A DNA stretch of 64,000 nucleotides. It comes from Rhodosalinus sp041365695 (lineage in GTDB: Bacteria; Pseudomonadota; Alphaproteobacteria; Rhodobacterales; Rhodobacteraceae). Location of the stretch: assembly GCF_041365695.1 (NCBI RefSeq), contig NZ_JBGFSJ010000005.1, forward strand, positions 248,001 to 312,000, given 5' to 3'. The position numbers and the translations under genes are program-made. Of the stretch, positions 44,443-53,458 are shown one piece after another. How positions within the stretch are numbered: position 1 is the stretch's first letter; each line of letters opens with the position of its first letter. Below the pieces are notes generated by a model, which did no database searches, was not told where the DNA came from, and saw nothing but the letters and a program-made list of their open reading frames with translations.

Positions 44443-45885
44443 ATGAGCCTATCCGGCGCCCTCAACACTGCCCTGACCGGCCTTGGCGCGGCATCGCGTG
44501 CCGCCGGCGTGGTCTCGAACAACCTCGCCAACGCCCTGACCGAAGGCTACGGTCCCCGTGAAGTCGCGCTGTCGGCCCGGGCCGGGTCCGGTGGCGTCCG
44601 CATTGATGGTGTCGTCCGCAACACGGACGATGCGCTGATCGGCGATCGCCGACAGGCTGCGGCCGCGCTCGGTGATGCCGGCGCGAGGGCAAGGTTTCTT
44701 TCCGAGGTCGAGGCGGCGATTGGCCTACCAGGCGCGCCTGGGTCGCTTTCAAGCCGTCTCGCCGCCTTCGAGTCCGCGCTGGTCTACGCCTCTGCCCAGC
44801 CCGCCTCGAATGTCCGCCTTGATGGCGTTGCGGACTCGGCGCGGCGTCTTGCGGACGGCCTCGAAGCGGCGTCGGACAGGGTACAGGACCTTCGGGGCCG
44901 TGCGGACGCGGCGATCGACCGGATGGTCGGCGAGCTTCGCCTCGGCCTCGACCAGGTCGCCGATCTGAACGGGCGGATCGCCACGGCGCGCGCGCGGGGC
45001 CAGGAAACGGCATCGCTTGTCGACCAGCGCCAGCAGGTACTCGACCGGATCGACGAGATCGTTCCGCTTCGCCAGATGCCGCGTCCCGGTGGCCAGATCG
45101 CGTTGGTCAGCACGGGCGGCGCCCTTCTTCTCGACGGTCGGCCTGCGCAGCTCGATTTCACCCCGACACGGGTGATCACGGCGGACATGCGTGTCGAGAC
45201 CGGGTTGCTCGGGACTGTCACGCTGAACGGGCGCGCAATCGACATGCGCGACGGGTCGCTCGCCGGCGGCGCTCTTTCGGGAACAGCCGAGGTCCGCGAC
45301 GAACTCGCCGTCAAGGCGCAGTCGGGTCTCGATGCGCTTGCCCTCGATCTTGTCGAGCGGTTCCAGACCCCGGCGGTCGATCCGACCCTTGCGCCCGGAG
45401 ACGCGGGTCTTTTCACGGATGGTGGCATTGCCTTCACAGTCGGGGCCGAGACGGGGCTTGCGGGCCGTATCGCCCTCAACCCGGACGCGGACCCGGCTCA
45501 GGGCGGCGAAAGCTGGCGGCTACGGGACGGTCTTTATGCCGCAACGCCCGGCCCGGTTGGCCACGGCACGCTGCTTGTCGCCATGACCTCTGCCCTGGCA
45601 GAGCCGCGACCCGACGCCTCGGGTCATTTCGGGCCTGGCGCGCGTGCCGCCAAGGATATTGGGGCGGCATTGCTGTCCGACATCGGCATGCAGCGCCAAA
45701 ACGCCGAGGCGCGGGAAAGTTTTGCCACGGCGCGCCTCGATGCCCTTACCGAGGCTGAACTCACGCGCGGCGTAGACACCGACGCCGAATTGCAGCGGCT
45801 TCTTCTCGTGGAGCAGCTTTACAACGCGAACGCCCGCATGATCCGCGTGGTGGATGAAATGCTCGGGGCGCTGACAAGGCTATGA
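44443..45885 (+). CDS. flgK: Flagellar hook-associated protein 1 FlgK
   Basis: 480 residues. N-terminal SGALNTALTGLGAASRAAGVVSNNLANALTEGYG and C-terminal LLLVEQLYNANARMIRVVDEMLGALTRL show the FlgK termini. Middle region is shorter than in enterics (547 aa). Joins hook to filament with FlgL. Its stop overlaps flgL by 4 bases. Confidence 0.92.
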   Translation: MSLSGALNTALTGLGAASRAAGVVSNNLANALTEGYGPREVALSARAGSGGVRIDGVVRNTDDALIGDRRQAAAALGDAGARARFLSEVEAAIGLPGAPGSLSSRLAAFESALVYASAQPASNVRLDGVADSARRLADGLEAASDRVQDLRGRADAAIDRMVGELRLGLDQVADLNGRIATARARGQETASLVDQRQQVLDRIDEIVPLRQMPRPGGQIALVSTGGALLLDGRPAQLDFTPTRVITADMRVETGLLGTVTLNGRAIDMRDGSLAGGALSGTAEVRDELAVKAQSGLDALALDLVERFQTPAVDPTLAPGDAGLFTDGGIAFTVGAETGLAGRIALNPDADPAQGGESWRLRDGLYAATPGPVGHGTLLVAMTSALAEPRPDASGHFGPGARAAKDIGAALLSDIGMQRQNAEARESFATARLDALTEAELTRGVDTDAELQRLLLVEQLYNANARMIRVVDEMLGALTRL

Positions 45886-46892
45886 CCATGACCGCACAAT
45901 CCATTGGGGATCTGGCCCAGGCGTTCCTCCTGCGGCGGCAATCCGTCGAGGCGAAGCAATCGCTCGGGGATCAGGCGCGCGCGCTCACAACCGGGCGCGT
46001 CGCGGATCCTGGCGCACGTCTCAAGGGAGATTACGGTACTCTGACGGTGCTGGAACGGAGGATCACCATCAGCGAGAGCTACCGTTTGGCCGGCGCCGAG
46101 GCGGCCACGCTGGCGCGCGGCCAGCAGGCGGCGCTGGGCGCGGTCGCAGAGGCGACGCGAGAGCTTGCCATCGGGCTTATCGAACATGCCTCGGGTACGC
46201 CTGCGCAAAACCCGCTGAGAGGTACCGAGGCCGAGGCTGCTTTCGCAAGCGTGGTTTCGTCGCTCAACACCTCCGCCGGCGGGCGGAGCCTTTTTGCCGG
46301 CGTGGCAAGCGACGGTCCGGCGCTCGCCCCGGCCCAGGCGATGCTCACGGGTATTCGTGCAGCCGTGGCCGGCCTGACCGAACCGGGAGATGTCGTCGCG
46401 GCGGTGGAAGCCTGGTTCGATGACCCGGCGGGCGGATTCGCCACCACAGGGTATCTGGGCGGCGATACGCCGCTCTCTCCGATCCTTGTCGACGAGGGTG
46501 AGCAACTGCAGCTTTCCACGCGCGCCGACGACCCCGCTCTCAAGGCTTTGCTCGCGGCGCTCGCGCTCGGAACGATCGCCGGGGACCCGAACGTAACGCT
46601 CTCCGATCCTGCGAGGGCGGCCGTTTTCCGATCCGCCGGTGACCGGATGCTTGCAGCCCAGGACGGTATCATCGCGTTGCGTGCGGGTGTGGGCCAGGTC
46701 GAAGCCCGGATCGAGAAGGCGGCGACGCGCCTTTCGGCGGAAAGCGCCGCCGCGGAAGTCGCCCGCGCGGAGCTTGTCGGCGTGGACCGCTTCGAGGCTG
46801 CAACTCGACTGAAGGACGCGGAACGACGTCTCGAGCTTGTCTATGAAGTTACCGCGCGCTTGTCGCGTTTCAGCCTTCTGGACCGTCTGTGA
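45882..46892 (+). CDS. flgL: Flagellar hook-associated protein 3 FlgL
   Basis: 336 residues. Flagellin-like N-terminal segment (IGDLAQAFLLRRQSVEAKQSL) and C-terminal helix (ARAELVGVDRFEAATRLKDAERRLELVYEVTARLSRFSLLDRL region). Starts inside the flgK stop (ATGACC), so is translationally coupled. Partner of FlgK at the hook-filament junction. Confidence 0.9.
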   Translation: MTMTAQSIGDLAQAFLLRRQSVEAKQSLGDQARALTTGRVADPGARLKGDYGTLTVLERRITISESYRLAGAEAATLARGQQAALGAVAEATRELAIGLIEHASGTPAQNPLRGTEAEAAFASVVSSLNTSAGGRSLFAGVASDGPALAPAQAMLTGIRAAVAGLTEPGDVVAAVEAWFDDPAGGFATTGYLGGDTPLSPILVDEGEQLQLSTRADDPALKALLAALALGTIAGDPNVTLSDPARAAVFRSAGDRMLAAQDGIIALRAGVGQVEARIEKAATRLSAESAAAEVARAELVGVDRFEAATRLKDAERRLELVYEVTARLSRFSLLDRL

Positions 46893-48001
46893 TGAAGTGC
46901 CTTCTGCGGCTTTCCAGCGTCCTTTTGACGATTCTGCTGCCGCTTTCGGTGGCAGCCGGTCCCGTGCGGATCAAGGATCTCGTCGAAGTCGACGGTGTGC
47001 GCGGGAACGACCTTCTGGGCTACGGGCTCGTGGTCGGGCTGAATGGCACGGGAGATGGGTTGCGTAACGCGCCATTCACCGAAGAGATCATGACCAACAT
47101 CCTGGAACGTCTCGGCGTCAACGTGGCAGGAGAGGCATTCCGCCCGCGGAACGTGGCCGCCGTTCTCGTCACTGCCGAGCTTCCGCCCTTCGCGCGCGCC
47201 GGAAGCCGCATCGACGTCACGGTTTCGGCCATCGGCGACGCAGGCAGCCTGCTCGGCGGCACGCTCGTGATGACGCCGCTCAGCGCAGCGGACGGTGAGG
47301 TCTATGCCGTCGCGCAGGGGACCGTGCTCGCCGGGGGTGCCGCGGCGGAGGGCGACGCCGCGCGCGTTGTCGAGGGCGTGCCGACATCTGGGTCGATTCC
47401 CGCGGGTGCGCGTATCGAGCGTGAGGTCGCGTTCGACTTTTCAGGCCTTACCGCGCTCCGCCTGGCGTTAAGGGATCCGGACTTCACGACGGCCGCGCGC
47501 ATCGAGGCGGCAATCAATCGGGAATTCGGGGGCGCTGTCGCGCTCATGCTGGATGCCGGTACGGTCCAGCTCGACATCCGCCGTACCGGGGCGCGCTCAC
47601 CCGCGCACGCCATCGGTCGTGTCGAGGCGATCGCCGTCGAACCGGAGCGCCGCGCGCGCGTGGTCGTTGATCAGCGGTCCGGCACCATCGTGATGGGAGC
47701 GGATGTGCGGATCTCGCGTGTCGCGGTGGCGCAGGGCAACGTGACGCTCAGGATAGAAGAAGCGCCGCTCGCGGTTCAGCCGAACCCTTTCGCACCGGGC
47801 GAGACGGTCGTCGTGCCGCGCACCTTCGCCGATATCGAGGAAGAGCAGGGCAACGGCCTTGCGGAACTGCCTGAGGCCACAACGCTTTCCGAAGTAATCT
47901 CGGGCCTTAACGCGCTTGGCGTTACGCCTCGCGACATGATCGACATTCTCAAGACGATCAAGGCTGCGGGGGCGCTCCACGCGGAATTCGTCGTGCGCTG
48001 A
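46892..48001 (+). CDS. flgI: Flagellar P-ring protein FlgI
   Basis: 369 residues. Signal peptide MKCLLRLSSVLLTILLPLSVAAG, then the P-ring opening RIKDLVEVDGVRGNDLLGYG, GLVVGLNGTGD and a C-terminal GVTPRDMIDILKTIKAAGALHAE. Periplasmic bushing around the rod. The ATG at 46892 overlaps the flgL stop (TGATG); a GTG one codon earlier is possible. Last gene of the motB-flgEKLI block. Confidence 0.94.
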   Translation: MKCLLRLSSVLLTILLPLSVAAGPVRIKDLVEVDGVRGNDLLGYGLVVGLNGTGDGLRNAPFTEEIMTNILERLGVNVAGEAFRPRNVAAVLVTAELPPFARAGSRIDVTVSAIGDAGSLLGGTLVMTPLSAADGEVYAVAQGTVLAGGAAAEGDAARVVEGVPTSGSIPAGARIEREVAFDFSGLTALRLALRDPDFTTAARIEAAINREFGGAVALMLDAGTVQLDIRRTGARSPAHAIGRVEAIAVEPERRARVVVDQRSGTIVMGADVRISRVAVAQGNVTLRIEEAPLAVQPNPFAPGETVVVPRTFADIEEEQGNGLAELPEATTLSEVISGLNALGVTPRDMIDILKTIKAAGALHAEFVVR

Positions 48002-48517
48002 TGGGACCGTTGCGCTTGTTTTGCGGGAAGGCGGGACCCCTCGCCTCTCCCTTGCTCCGGGGCGGACCTATCTCAGGCTTTTCACGATGGGGATGGCGAG
48101 CGCGGTCAAGGCGTTGAGCGCGGCAGTGCGGAACGGCCGATTGAGCGACCCGGCGATCGAAGGCGGGACATCCGCCTATCGCTGGACGTCTAGGCCGTAG
48201 TATCGTTTGACAATGCAGGGATCTTCGACCCACGGGCGCTCCCTCCGCAGGCAGGGTGTTCTGACGGCCATTCAAGGTGCTGAAATTCGCCCCGTCCCGA
48301 TCGGAGGCGGCAGGCTCTGAATGGAAACGCCTCGTCTGCCCACGCGCCAAGCCGAACAGACGTTCAAAAGAACAGACGCCTCCAGCTCGCAGCGTCCGTC
48401 CCTATCGCGGCTGCGTACCACAGCTACCTGTAGGCGCTGCACCCGAGGTCGGTCCGGAACGGCCCAGATCGCCGGAAAGCCCCGCCGCTTGAGTGCTCCA
48501 TCCTCGGCGGGGCGCGT
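48002..48517. other. 516-bp gap between flgI and fliP, no supported gene
   Basis: Unusually long gap in an otherwise packed cluster. Short frames on both strands (for example 48277-48492 plus, 47958-48350 minus) lack family features and codon pattern. GAACAGACG is repeated at 48353 and 48371. The right end holds a strong hairpin that belongs to the fliP operon. Could be a decayed gene or a regulatory/small-RNA region. Confidence 0.55.
48479..48513 (-). terminator. Candidate terminator after fliP
   Basis: GCCCCGCCG (48479-48487), a 17-base loop, CGGCGGGGC (48505-48513): a 9-bp perfect stem starting 5 bases beyond the fliP stop on its strand. No U-run visible. Confidence 0.5.
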
Positions 48518-49282
48518 TCACATGTAGCTGCGGACGAGGCTTTCCGCGATCAGGGTCCAGCCATCGGCCAGAACGAAGAACGCAAGTTTGAACGGAAGGG
48601 CAACGATCGCCGGTGGGACCATCATCATGCCCATGGACATCAACACAGCCGCCACCACGAGGTCGATGATGAGGAATGGCAGGAAGATCAGGAAACCGAT
48701 CTCGAAGGCCCTGGCGATCTCTGACAGCAGAAAGCTCGGGACGAGAACGGCGAGCGGCGTCTCCTCCACCGTGGCAGTGGGTGGATCGGGGCGAAGCGCA
48801 GCCATGGAGTCGAGTGTCGCCGGATCCACCCGGTTCGCCATGAATCCGCGAAACGGCTCCACGGCCGCGCCGAAGGCGGCCTCCAGGCCGAGGTCGCCAT
48901 CGACGAATGGTTGGACGCCCGCCTCCCATGCCGCGCGAAACACCGGGTCCATCACGTACCAGGTCAGAAAAAGCGCCAGACTCACGAGCAGCATGTTGGG
49001 CGGAGATTGCTGAAGCCCGAGCCCCTGCCGCAGGATCGAGAGCACTGTGACGAGAAACGGAAAGCAGGTGATCGTGACCGCTATACCGGGAACGAGGCTC
49101 AGCACCGTGATCAGCAGGAGGAGCTGGACGCTTTGCGCAGCGAGCGACCCGTCCTCCCCCAGAGAAAACGAAATTTCCTGCGCATTCGCGGCGGCCGGGA
49201 GAAGAAGCGCAAGGCTGGCGAGCAGGGCGACACGGCCCGGTGCCCGCCGTGGCCCGCGCAGACGCCCCGGGCCCACGCCCAT
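48518..49282 (-). CDS. fliP: Flagellar type III export membrane protein FliP
   Basis: 254 residues. Signal-like N-terminus (LLASLALLLPAAANA) then four membrane helices; GLGLQQSPPNMLLVSLALFLT and LVPSFLLSEIARAFEIGFLIFLPF are FliP hallmarks. Part of the FliPQR export gate. Start overlaps the fliN stop by one base (TGATG). Confidence 0.95.
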   Translation of the reverse strand: MGVGPGRLRGPRRAPGRVALLASLALLLPAAANAQEISFSLGEDGSLAAQSVQLLLLITVLSLVPGIAVTITCFPFLVTVLSILRQGLGLQQSPPNMLLVSLALFLTWYVMDPVFRAAWEAGVQPFVDGDLGLEAAFGAAVEPFRGFMANRVDPATLDSMAALRPDPPTATVEETPLAVLVPSFLLSEIARAFEIGFLIFLPFLIIDLVVAAVLMSMGMMMVPPAIVALPFKLAFFVLADGWTLIAESLVRSYM

Positions 49283-49569
49283 CAGTCGAGACCGCCGGCG
49301 AGATCCGCCACCTCGGTCAGACGCACGGCAAGCTGGCCGGCCTGCTCACCCTCCATCTCCTCGAGTTCGCCACGCGCGATGAGCCGGTCGCCCACGTACA
49401 GTTCCACCGGATCTTCCACCCGACGATCGAGCGGCAGAACCGCGTTTTCGCCCATCCTCAGGAGATCGCGGATGAGCGGGCGCGCGCGACCGACGGCGAC
49501 GATGATCTCGATAGGCACGGCGGTGAACATGCCAGTGGCCGTTCCACCCATCTCCGTTTCGTCATCCAT
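49282..49569 (-). CDS. fliN: Flagellar switch protein FliN
   Basis: 95 residues, essentially the SpoA/FliN C-ring domain: VPIEIIVAVGRARPLIRDLLRMGENAVLPLDR then DPVELYVGDRLIARGELE. Short compared with enteric FliN (137 aa), lacking most of the N-terminal region. Overlaps the fliH-like gene by 8 bases. FliM and FliG are not in this window. Confidence 0.9.
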   Translation of the reverse strand: MDDETEMGGTATGMFTAVPIEIIVAVGRARPLIRDLLRMGENAVLPLDRRVEDPVELYVGDRLIARGELEEMEGEQAGQLAVRLTEVADLAGGLD

Positions 49570-50164
49570 GGCGAAGTTCCCTTTCGGTTTCGTGACAGAA
49601 CGCCGAGATCGCGCGGCGAATCTCGGAAAGGATGTCGTCGAGATCGACCTGCCGCTCGGAAGTGCCGAAGCGCAGCTGCGCCTGCCCCTCGCCGAGTGCG
49701 GGGTCGCCGATGACGCGGGCGGGAAAGCCCGCGCCCTCCACAAGCGTGCCAATCGTGTCGACCTGTCCTGGCGGGACATGCACCTCGACCTCCGCCTGGC
49801 CCAACTCGCGGGTCAGCGTCCCGAGTTCGGAGAGGACATGGGCCCCGAGCGCTTCGCGCATGAGCGACGGCAGCAGGCTGCCGACCATCCGCTCCAGCAA
49901 GGGTTCGATCGCCTTCACCATGTGCGCGTAGGCTTCGTTGTAGGTGAAGGAAAGATCCTGCAGCGCTCCGGCAAGTTCGGCCGAGAGGCGCGTTTCCTCC
50001 TTGTCGCGGGCGGCGACGGCATCGTCCCAGCCGGCCTTGTACCCTTCTTCGAAGGCTTCCAGGCGCAACGCTTCGAGCTGCTCGTCGGACAGGGGCGATG
50101 ATTGGGCGGCCGTCGGCTGCGGCCGGGCAAGGGCGAAATCCTCCAGAAGATGGGCGATGCTCAT
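49562..50164 (-). CDS. fliH: FliH-like flagellar export ATPase regulator
   Basis: 200 residues with little motif content. Acidic, helical N-terminus (LSDEQLEALRLEAFEEGYKAGWDDAVAAR), a pattern common in FliH/SctL, and a C-terminal VEVHVPPGQVDTIGTL...ARVIGDPALGEGQAQLRFG resembling the FliH carboxy domain. It would bind the export ATPase FliI. Called by position between fliF and fliN and by these features. Its start overlaps fliF by 4 bases. Confidence 0.75.
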   Translation of the reverse strand: MSIAHLLEDFALARPQPTAAQSSPLSDEQLEALRLEAFEEGYKAGWDDAVAARDKEETRLSAELAGALQDLSFTYNEAYAHMVKAIEPLLERMVGSLLPSLMREALGAHVLSELGTLTRELGQAEVEVHVPPGQVDTIGTLVEGAGFPARVIGDPALGEGQAQLRFGTSERQVDLDDILSEIRRAISAFCHETERELRHG

Positions 50165-51762
50165 GGCGCCCGTCCCGGGCGATCCGCGAGCCAGCTGTGC
50201 AACACCTGGGCTGCCTCCTCACGCCGCTGGCCGATCAGATCGCGCAGCCGCGCGACGGGATCCTCATGCGCGCCGTCACTGGTGCCATCCGCGGTAAGCG
50301 CGGGAAGTTCGGGCAATTCAGGCAACTCGAAGCCGTTCCCCATGGTGATCTCGCCATCGAGCGCTGCGGTGTCCTCCGCGCCATCACCGCCCGGCGCCGG
50401 CAGGGCCGGTGCCGTGTCACGGGCGCCGGCAAGCACCGGACGCACGACGAACAGACCGAGGATGAGGGCGACCGCCGCCAGAACCGCGAGCTGTATCGCG
50501 CGCATCGCGTCGAGCCCGAGCCGGTCGGCCCAGGAGAGTGCCCCGGCCGTTCCGGCAGGCGAGGACGCCTCGAAAGGCATCGACCGCAAGGTGATCTGGT
50601 CGCCCCGCGTCTCGTCGAAGCCCACCGCCGCCGCAACCAGTTCGCGGAGCGCGTCAAGCTCCGCCTCGGGCAGCGGCGCGAAGACCTCGGCACCGTTTTC
50701 ATCCTGCACCGTGGCGCCGTTCACCATGACTGCGACGCTGAGACGGCGGATCGCGCCGGGGGCGCGAAGCACCTCCCGCTCGGTTTCCGAAACCTCGTAG
50801 TTCACGCGCTCACGCGTTTCGCTTTCGCGCCGCGAGGATTGCTCGCCCTCCGCCGCGTCGCCGTCCGGCAGGTTCGAGGCGACCGTCACCCCGCCGCCGC
50901 CGGCTTCTTCGGCGTTCGTCGTGCGCTCTTCGGTTTCGGAGCTTATGGCGATCCGGCTTTCCGGATCGATGCGGCGCTCGCGAAGCGTCTCGCTTTCCGT
51001 GACGGTGTCGATCGCGACCTCCACCACAGCGTTGCCGCGACCCACCCGCGCCTCGACAAGGCGCTGCACGCGGTCCCGCAGCGCCGCCGCGCGATCGGGC
51101 GACCCGCCGGCTTGGCCCGTGGGTGTCTCGGAAGAGGAGACGAGACCGCCGGTGGAATCGATGACCGACACATCCTCCGGCGCGAGGCCGGGCACGGCCG
51201 ACGCCACGAGATGGCTGAGCGCGCGCGCCTGTTCGGGGCCGATGACGCCGGACGACGCGGCCACGGCGACCGACGCGGTGGGCCGGACGTCGCGTCGGAA
51301 GGGATCGGCTGCGGTATTGGCGATGTGCACGCGCGCCGAGGCGATATCCCTGCTGGAAAGGATCGTTCGGGCGAGTTCGCCTTCTTTCGCGCGCCAATAG
51401 GCGGCGTCGAACATCTGGCTTGTCGTGCCGAAGCCCGATAGCGAATCGAGCAGCTCGTAGCCCTTGGTGGAATTGGCCGGAAGCCCCTCGCTCGCCAGCG
51501 TCAGGCGCAGTTCGTCGCGCTGCGGCTCCGCCACGAAGATCGAACCGCCGCGCACCTCGTAAGGCACGCCACGGGCTTCGAGCGCGCGCACGACCTCTCC
51601 TGCGGGACCGTTTTCAAGCCCGGCATAAAGCAGCGCCATGCCCGGCGTCGCGGCAACCCGGGCGAGGGCGAGCACCGACAGGAACATGGCGATGGTCGCC
51701 CCGGCGACAAGCAGACGACGGCCCGGGCTGAGCGCATTCCACAGTGAGAGAATCTGCTGCAA
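50161..51762 (-). CDS. fliF: Flagellar MS-ring protein FliF
   Basis: 533 residues. First membrane helix at residues ~18-36, YscJ/FliF ring domains (ASEGLPANSTKGYELLD, RVHIANTAADPFRRD), a middle linker, second membrane helix (residues ~435-455) and a C-terminal acidic tail that should bind FliG. Base of the basal body in the inner membrane. Divergent from fliL across a gap with a CtrA-like box. Confidence 0.94.
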   Translation of the reverse strand: MQQILSLWNALSPGRRLLVAGATIAMFLSVLALARVAATPGMALLYAGLENGPAGEVVRALEARGVPYEVRGGSIFVAEPQRDELRLTLASEGLPANSTKGYELLDSLSGFGTTSQMFDAAYWRAKEGELARTILSSRDIASARVHIANTAADPFRRDVRPTASVAVAASSGVIGPEQARALSHLVASAVPGLAPEDVSVIDSTGGLVSSSETPTGQAGGSPDRAAALRDRVQRLVEARVGRGNAVVEVAIDTVTESETLRERRIDPESRIAISSETEERTTNAEEAGGGGVTVASNLPDGDAAEGEQSSRRESETRERVNYEVSETEREVLRAPGAIRRLSVAVMVNGATVQDENGAEVFAPLPEAELDALRELVAAAVGFDETRGDQITLRSMPFEASSPAGTAGALSWADRLGLDAMRAIQLAVLAAVALILGLFVVRPVLAGARDTAPALPAPGGDGAEDTAALDGEITMGNGFELPELPELPALTADGTSDGAHEDPVARLRDLIGQRREEAAQVLHSWLADRPGRAP

Positions 51763-51825
51763 GGCGACACTCCTTCGAACCGGGCCTTCTGCCGCGGCGT
51801 CGGGGCGGACCTTGGCCGATCTCGC

Positions 51826-51840
51826 TTAACAATCGGTTAG
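51826..51840. promoter_or_regulatory. CtrA-like box between fliF and fliL
   Basis: TTAA-N7-TTAG, one mismatch from TTAA-N7-TTAA. It lies 47 bp before fliL and 63 bp before fliF, so it may serve both operons. Confidence 0.45.
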
Positions 51841-51887
51841 TTCTCAACGGGCTATAGACACCGCGATGACATGGATCGGATCGGCAC

Positions 51888-52361
51888 ATGACGGAAGATT
51901 CTGAGACGCAGGACAGCCCCTCCGGACGTGGAAAGCTGCCACTGCTCCTTGGCGTGGCGCTCGCGCTTGCCGGTGCGGGCGCGGGATTTTTCGCCGTGCG
52001 GGAAGGTCTGATCCCGCTGCCGTCGGACGAGGGTGGCGCGCCGCGATCCGAGTCGATGGCGGACCTTGCCTTCGTGCCTCTCGATCCCGTCGTGATCGCG
52101 CTCGACTCCGGGTCCCGGCGCCAGCACCTGCGCTTTCGCGCCGAACTCGAGGTGCCGCCCCCCCACCAAAAGGAGGTCGAGTCGCTTCGCCCGCGGGTGG
52201 TCGACGCGCTGCACAGCTACCTTCGCGCGCTCGATCCCGCCGAGATCGAGGCGCCCGGCGCGCTTGAACGGCTTCGGGCGCAAATGCTCCGCCGCGTACA
52301 GATCGTCACCGGCGGGGACCGGGTCGCCGACCTTCTGGTGATGGAATTCGTGCTGAACTGA
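51888..52361 (+). CDS. fliL: Flagellar basal-body-associated protein FliL
   Basis: 157 residues. One membrane helix (LLLGVALALAGAGAGFFAV, ~19-37) and a periplasmic FliL domain (LDPVVIALDSGSRRQHLRFRAELEV ... LVMEFVLN). Supports stator assembly around the rod. First gene of the block fliL to fliJ-like. A second FliL-like gene lies at 61876-62361. Confidence 0.9.
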   Translation: MTEDSETQDSPSGRGKLPLLLGVALALAGAGAGFFAVREGLIPLPSDEGGAPRSESMADLAFVPLDPVVIALDSGSRRQHLRFRAELEVPPPHQKEVESLRPRVVDALHSYLRALDPAEIEAPGALERLRAQMLRRVQIVTGGDRVADLLVMEFVLN

Positions 52362-52369
52362 GGACGCCC

Positions 52370-52789
52370 ATGGAACTGATCGCCGACATCCTCCTCGTCG
52401 CAGGCGCGCTGGGCGCCGCCTTCTACTGCTCCGTCCTCGCCCGGCGGCTTTCCCGCTTCAACGACCTGGAGGGGGGGATGGGCGGTGCCGTGGCCGTCCT
52501 GTCGAAGCAGGTGGACGACATGACGCGCGCCCTCGACGCCGCGAAGGAGACGGCCGGGCACTCTGCCGAATCGCTCAATGCGCTCACCGAGCGCGCCGAG
52601 TCCGTCGCCAAGCGGCTGGAGCTCCTCGTCGCGTCGATGCATGACCTCCCTTCGGGCGACGCCGGCGCAGAGGGTGAGAGTTCGGAGCCGGCGCCGGCGC
52701 AGCCCGAAGCGGCGGCGCCTCCGGCCGAAGCGCGAAAGCGATCCACGGTGCCCTTCTTCATGCGCCGCCCGGACGGAGACGCCCAATGA
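52370..52789 (+). CDS. Uncharacterised flagellar-cluster membrane protein (DUF6468-like)
   Basis: 139 residues. One N-terminal membrane helix (IADILLVAGALGAAFYCSVLA), a heptad-rich coiled coil (residues ~40-90, LSKQVDDMTRALDAAKETAG onwards) and a disordered Ala/Pro-rich tail. I do not recognise a function; it looks like DUF6468, a family found in alphaproteobacterial flagellar clusters. It lies 8 bp after fliL and overlaps motE by 4 bases, so it is co-expressed with stator genes. Confidence 0.7.
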   Translation: MELIADILLVAGALGAAFYCSVLARRLSRFNDLEGGMGGAVAVLSKQVDDMTRALDAAKETAGHSAESLNALTERAESVAKRLELLVASMHDLPSGDAGAEGESSEPAPAQPEAAAPPAEARKRSTVPFFMRRPDGDAQ

Positions 52790-53388
52790 GTCGGCCCCGC
52801 GCCACCCGGGCCGCGTTTCGGCGACGCGGGCGGGAAACGCTTCTGACCATCATCATGCTGCTCGTCGGCTCGGCGGTTCTCCGGATCGGGCTGGAGGCGA
52901 ACGCGGCGCTTGCGCAGTCCACCGAGCCGGAAGACCCCGGCGCGCAGACCGAGGCTGCGGCCGGCGCCTGCTCGGACATGGGTGACTTCGACGCGCTGAT
53001 CGCCGAGCTTCAGGCGCGGGAATCGCGCGTGGCGTCGCGCGAGGCCGAGATCGAGGACCGCATGCAGGCGCTATCGGTCGCCGATGCGGCGATCGAGCGG
53101 CGCCTTGAGGAGCTTGCCAGCGCAGAGGAGTCGTTGCGCGACACGATCACGATCGTGGAAACGGCGGCGGAGGCCGATCTCGACCGGCTGACGGCGGTCT
53201 ACGAAAACATGAAGCCCGCAGAGGCCGCCGCCCTGTTCGAGACGATGGATGCCGCCTTCGCCGCGGGCTTTCTGGGCCGCATGCGCCCCGAGGCGGCCGC
53301 CGGGATAATGGCGGGGCTGCGTCCGAAAACGGCCTACACGATGAGCGTCATGCTCGCCGGGCGCAACGCGGGCGCACCCCGGCAATGA
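52786..53388 (+). CDS. motE: MotE-like periplasmic stator chaperone
   Basis: 200 residues. N-terminal membrane segment (LLTIIMLLVGSAVLRIGLE), coiled coil (LIAELQARESRVASREAEIEDRMQAL region) and a C-terminal MgtE-N/MotE-like domain (VYENMKPAEAAALFETMD, GFLGRMRPEAAAGIMAGL). In rhizobia MotE assists MotB/MotC assembly. Overlaps the upstream gene and is followed by motA after about 70 bp. Confidence 0.8.
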   Translation: MSRPRATRAAFRRRGRETLLTIIMLLVGSAVLRIGLEANAALAQSTEPEDPGAQTEAAAGACSDMGDFDALIAELQARESRVASREAEIEDRMQALSVADAAIERRLEELASAEESLRDTITIVETAAEADLDRLTAVYENMKPAEAAALFETMDAAFAAGFLGRMRPEAAAGIMAGLRPKTAYTMSVMLAGRNAGAPRQ

Positions 53389-53458
53389 GCGCGCGAAGAC
53401 GATATCTTAATCCCGCTCGCCCAAGCTGGCAGCGTCAACAGGGGGCGAGGCGCACCGC

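Noticed and set aside
48277..48527. Short plus-strand frames in the flgI-fliP gap
   Set aside because: No ribosome site, odd composition, no family likeness.
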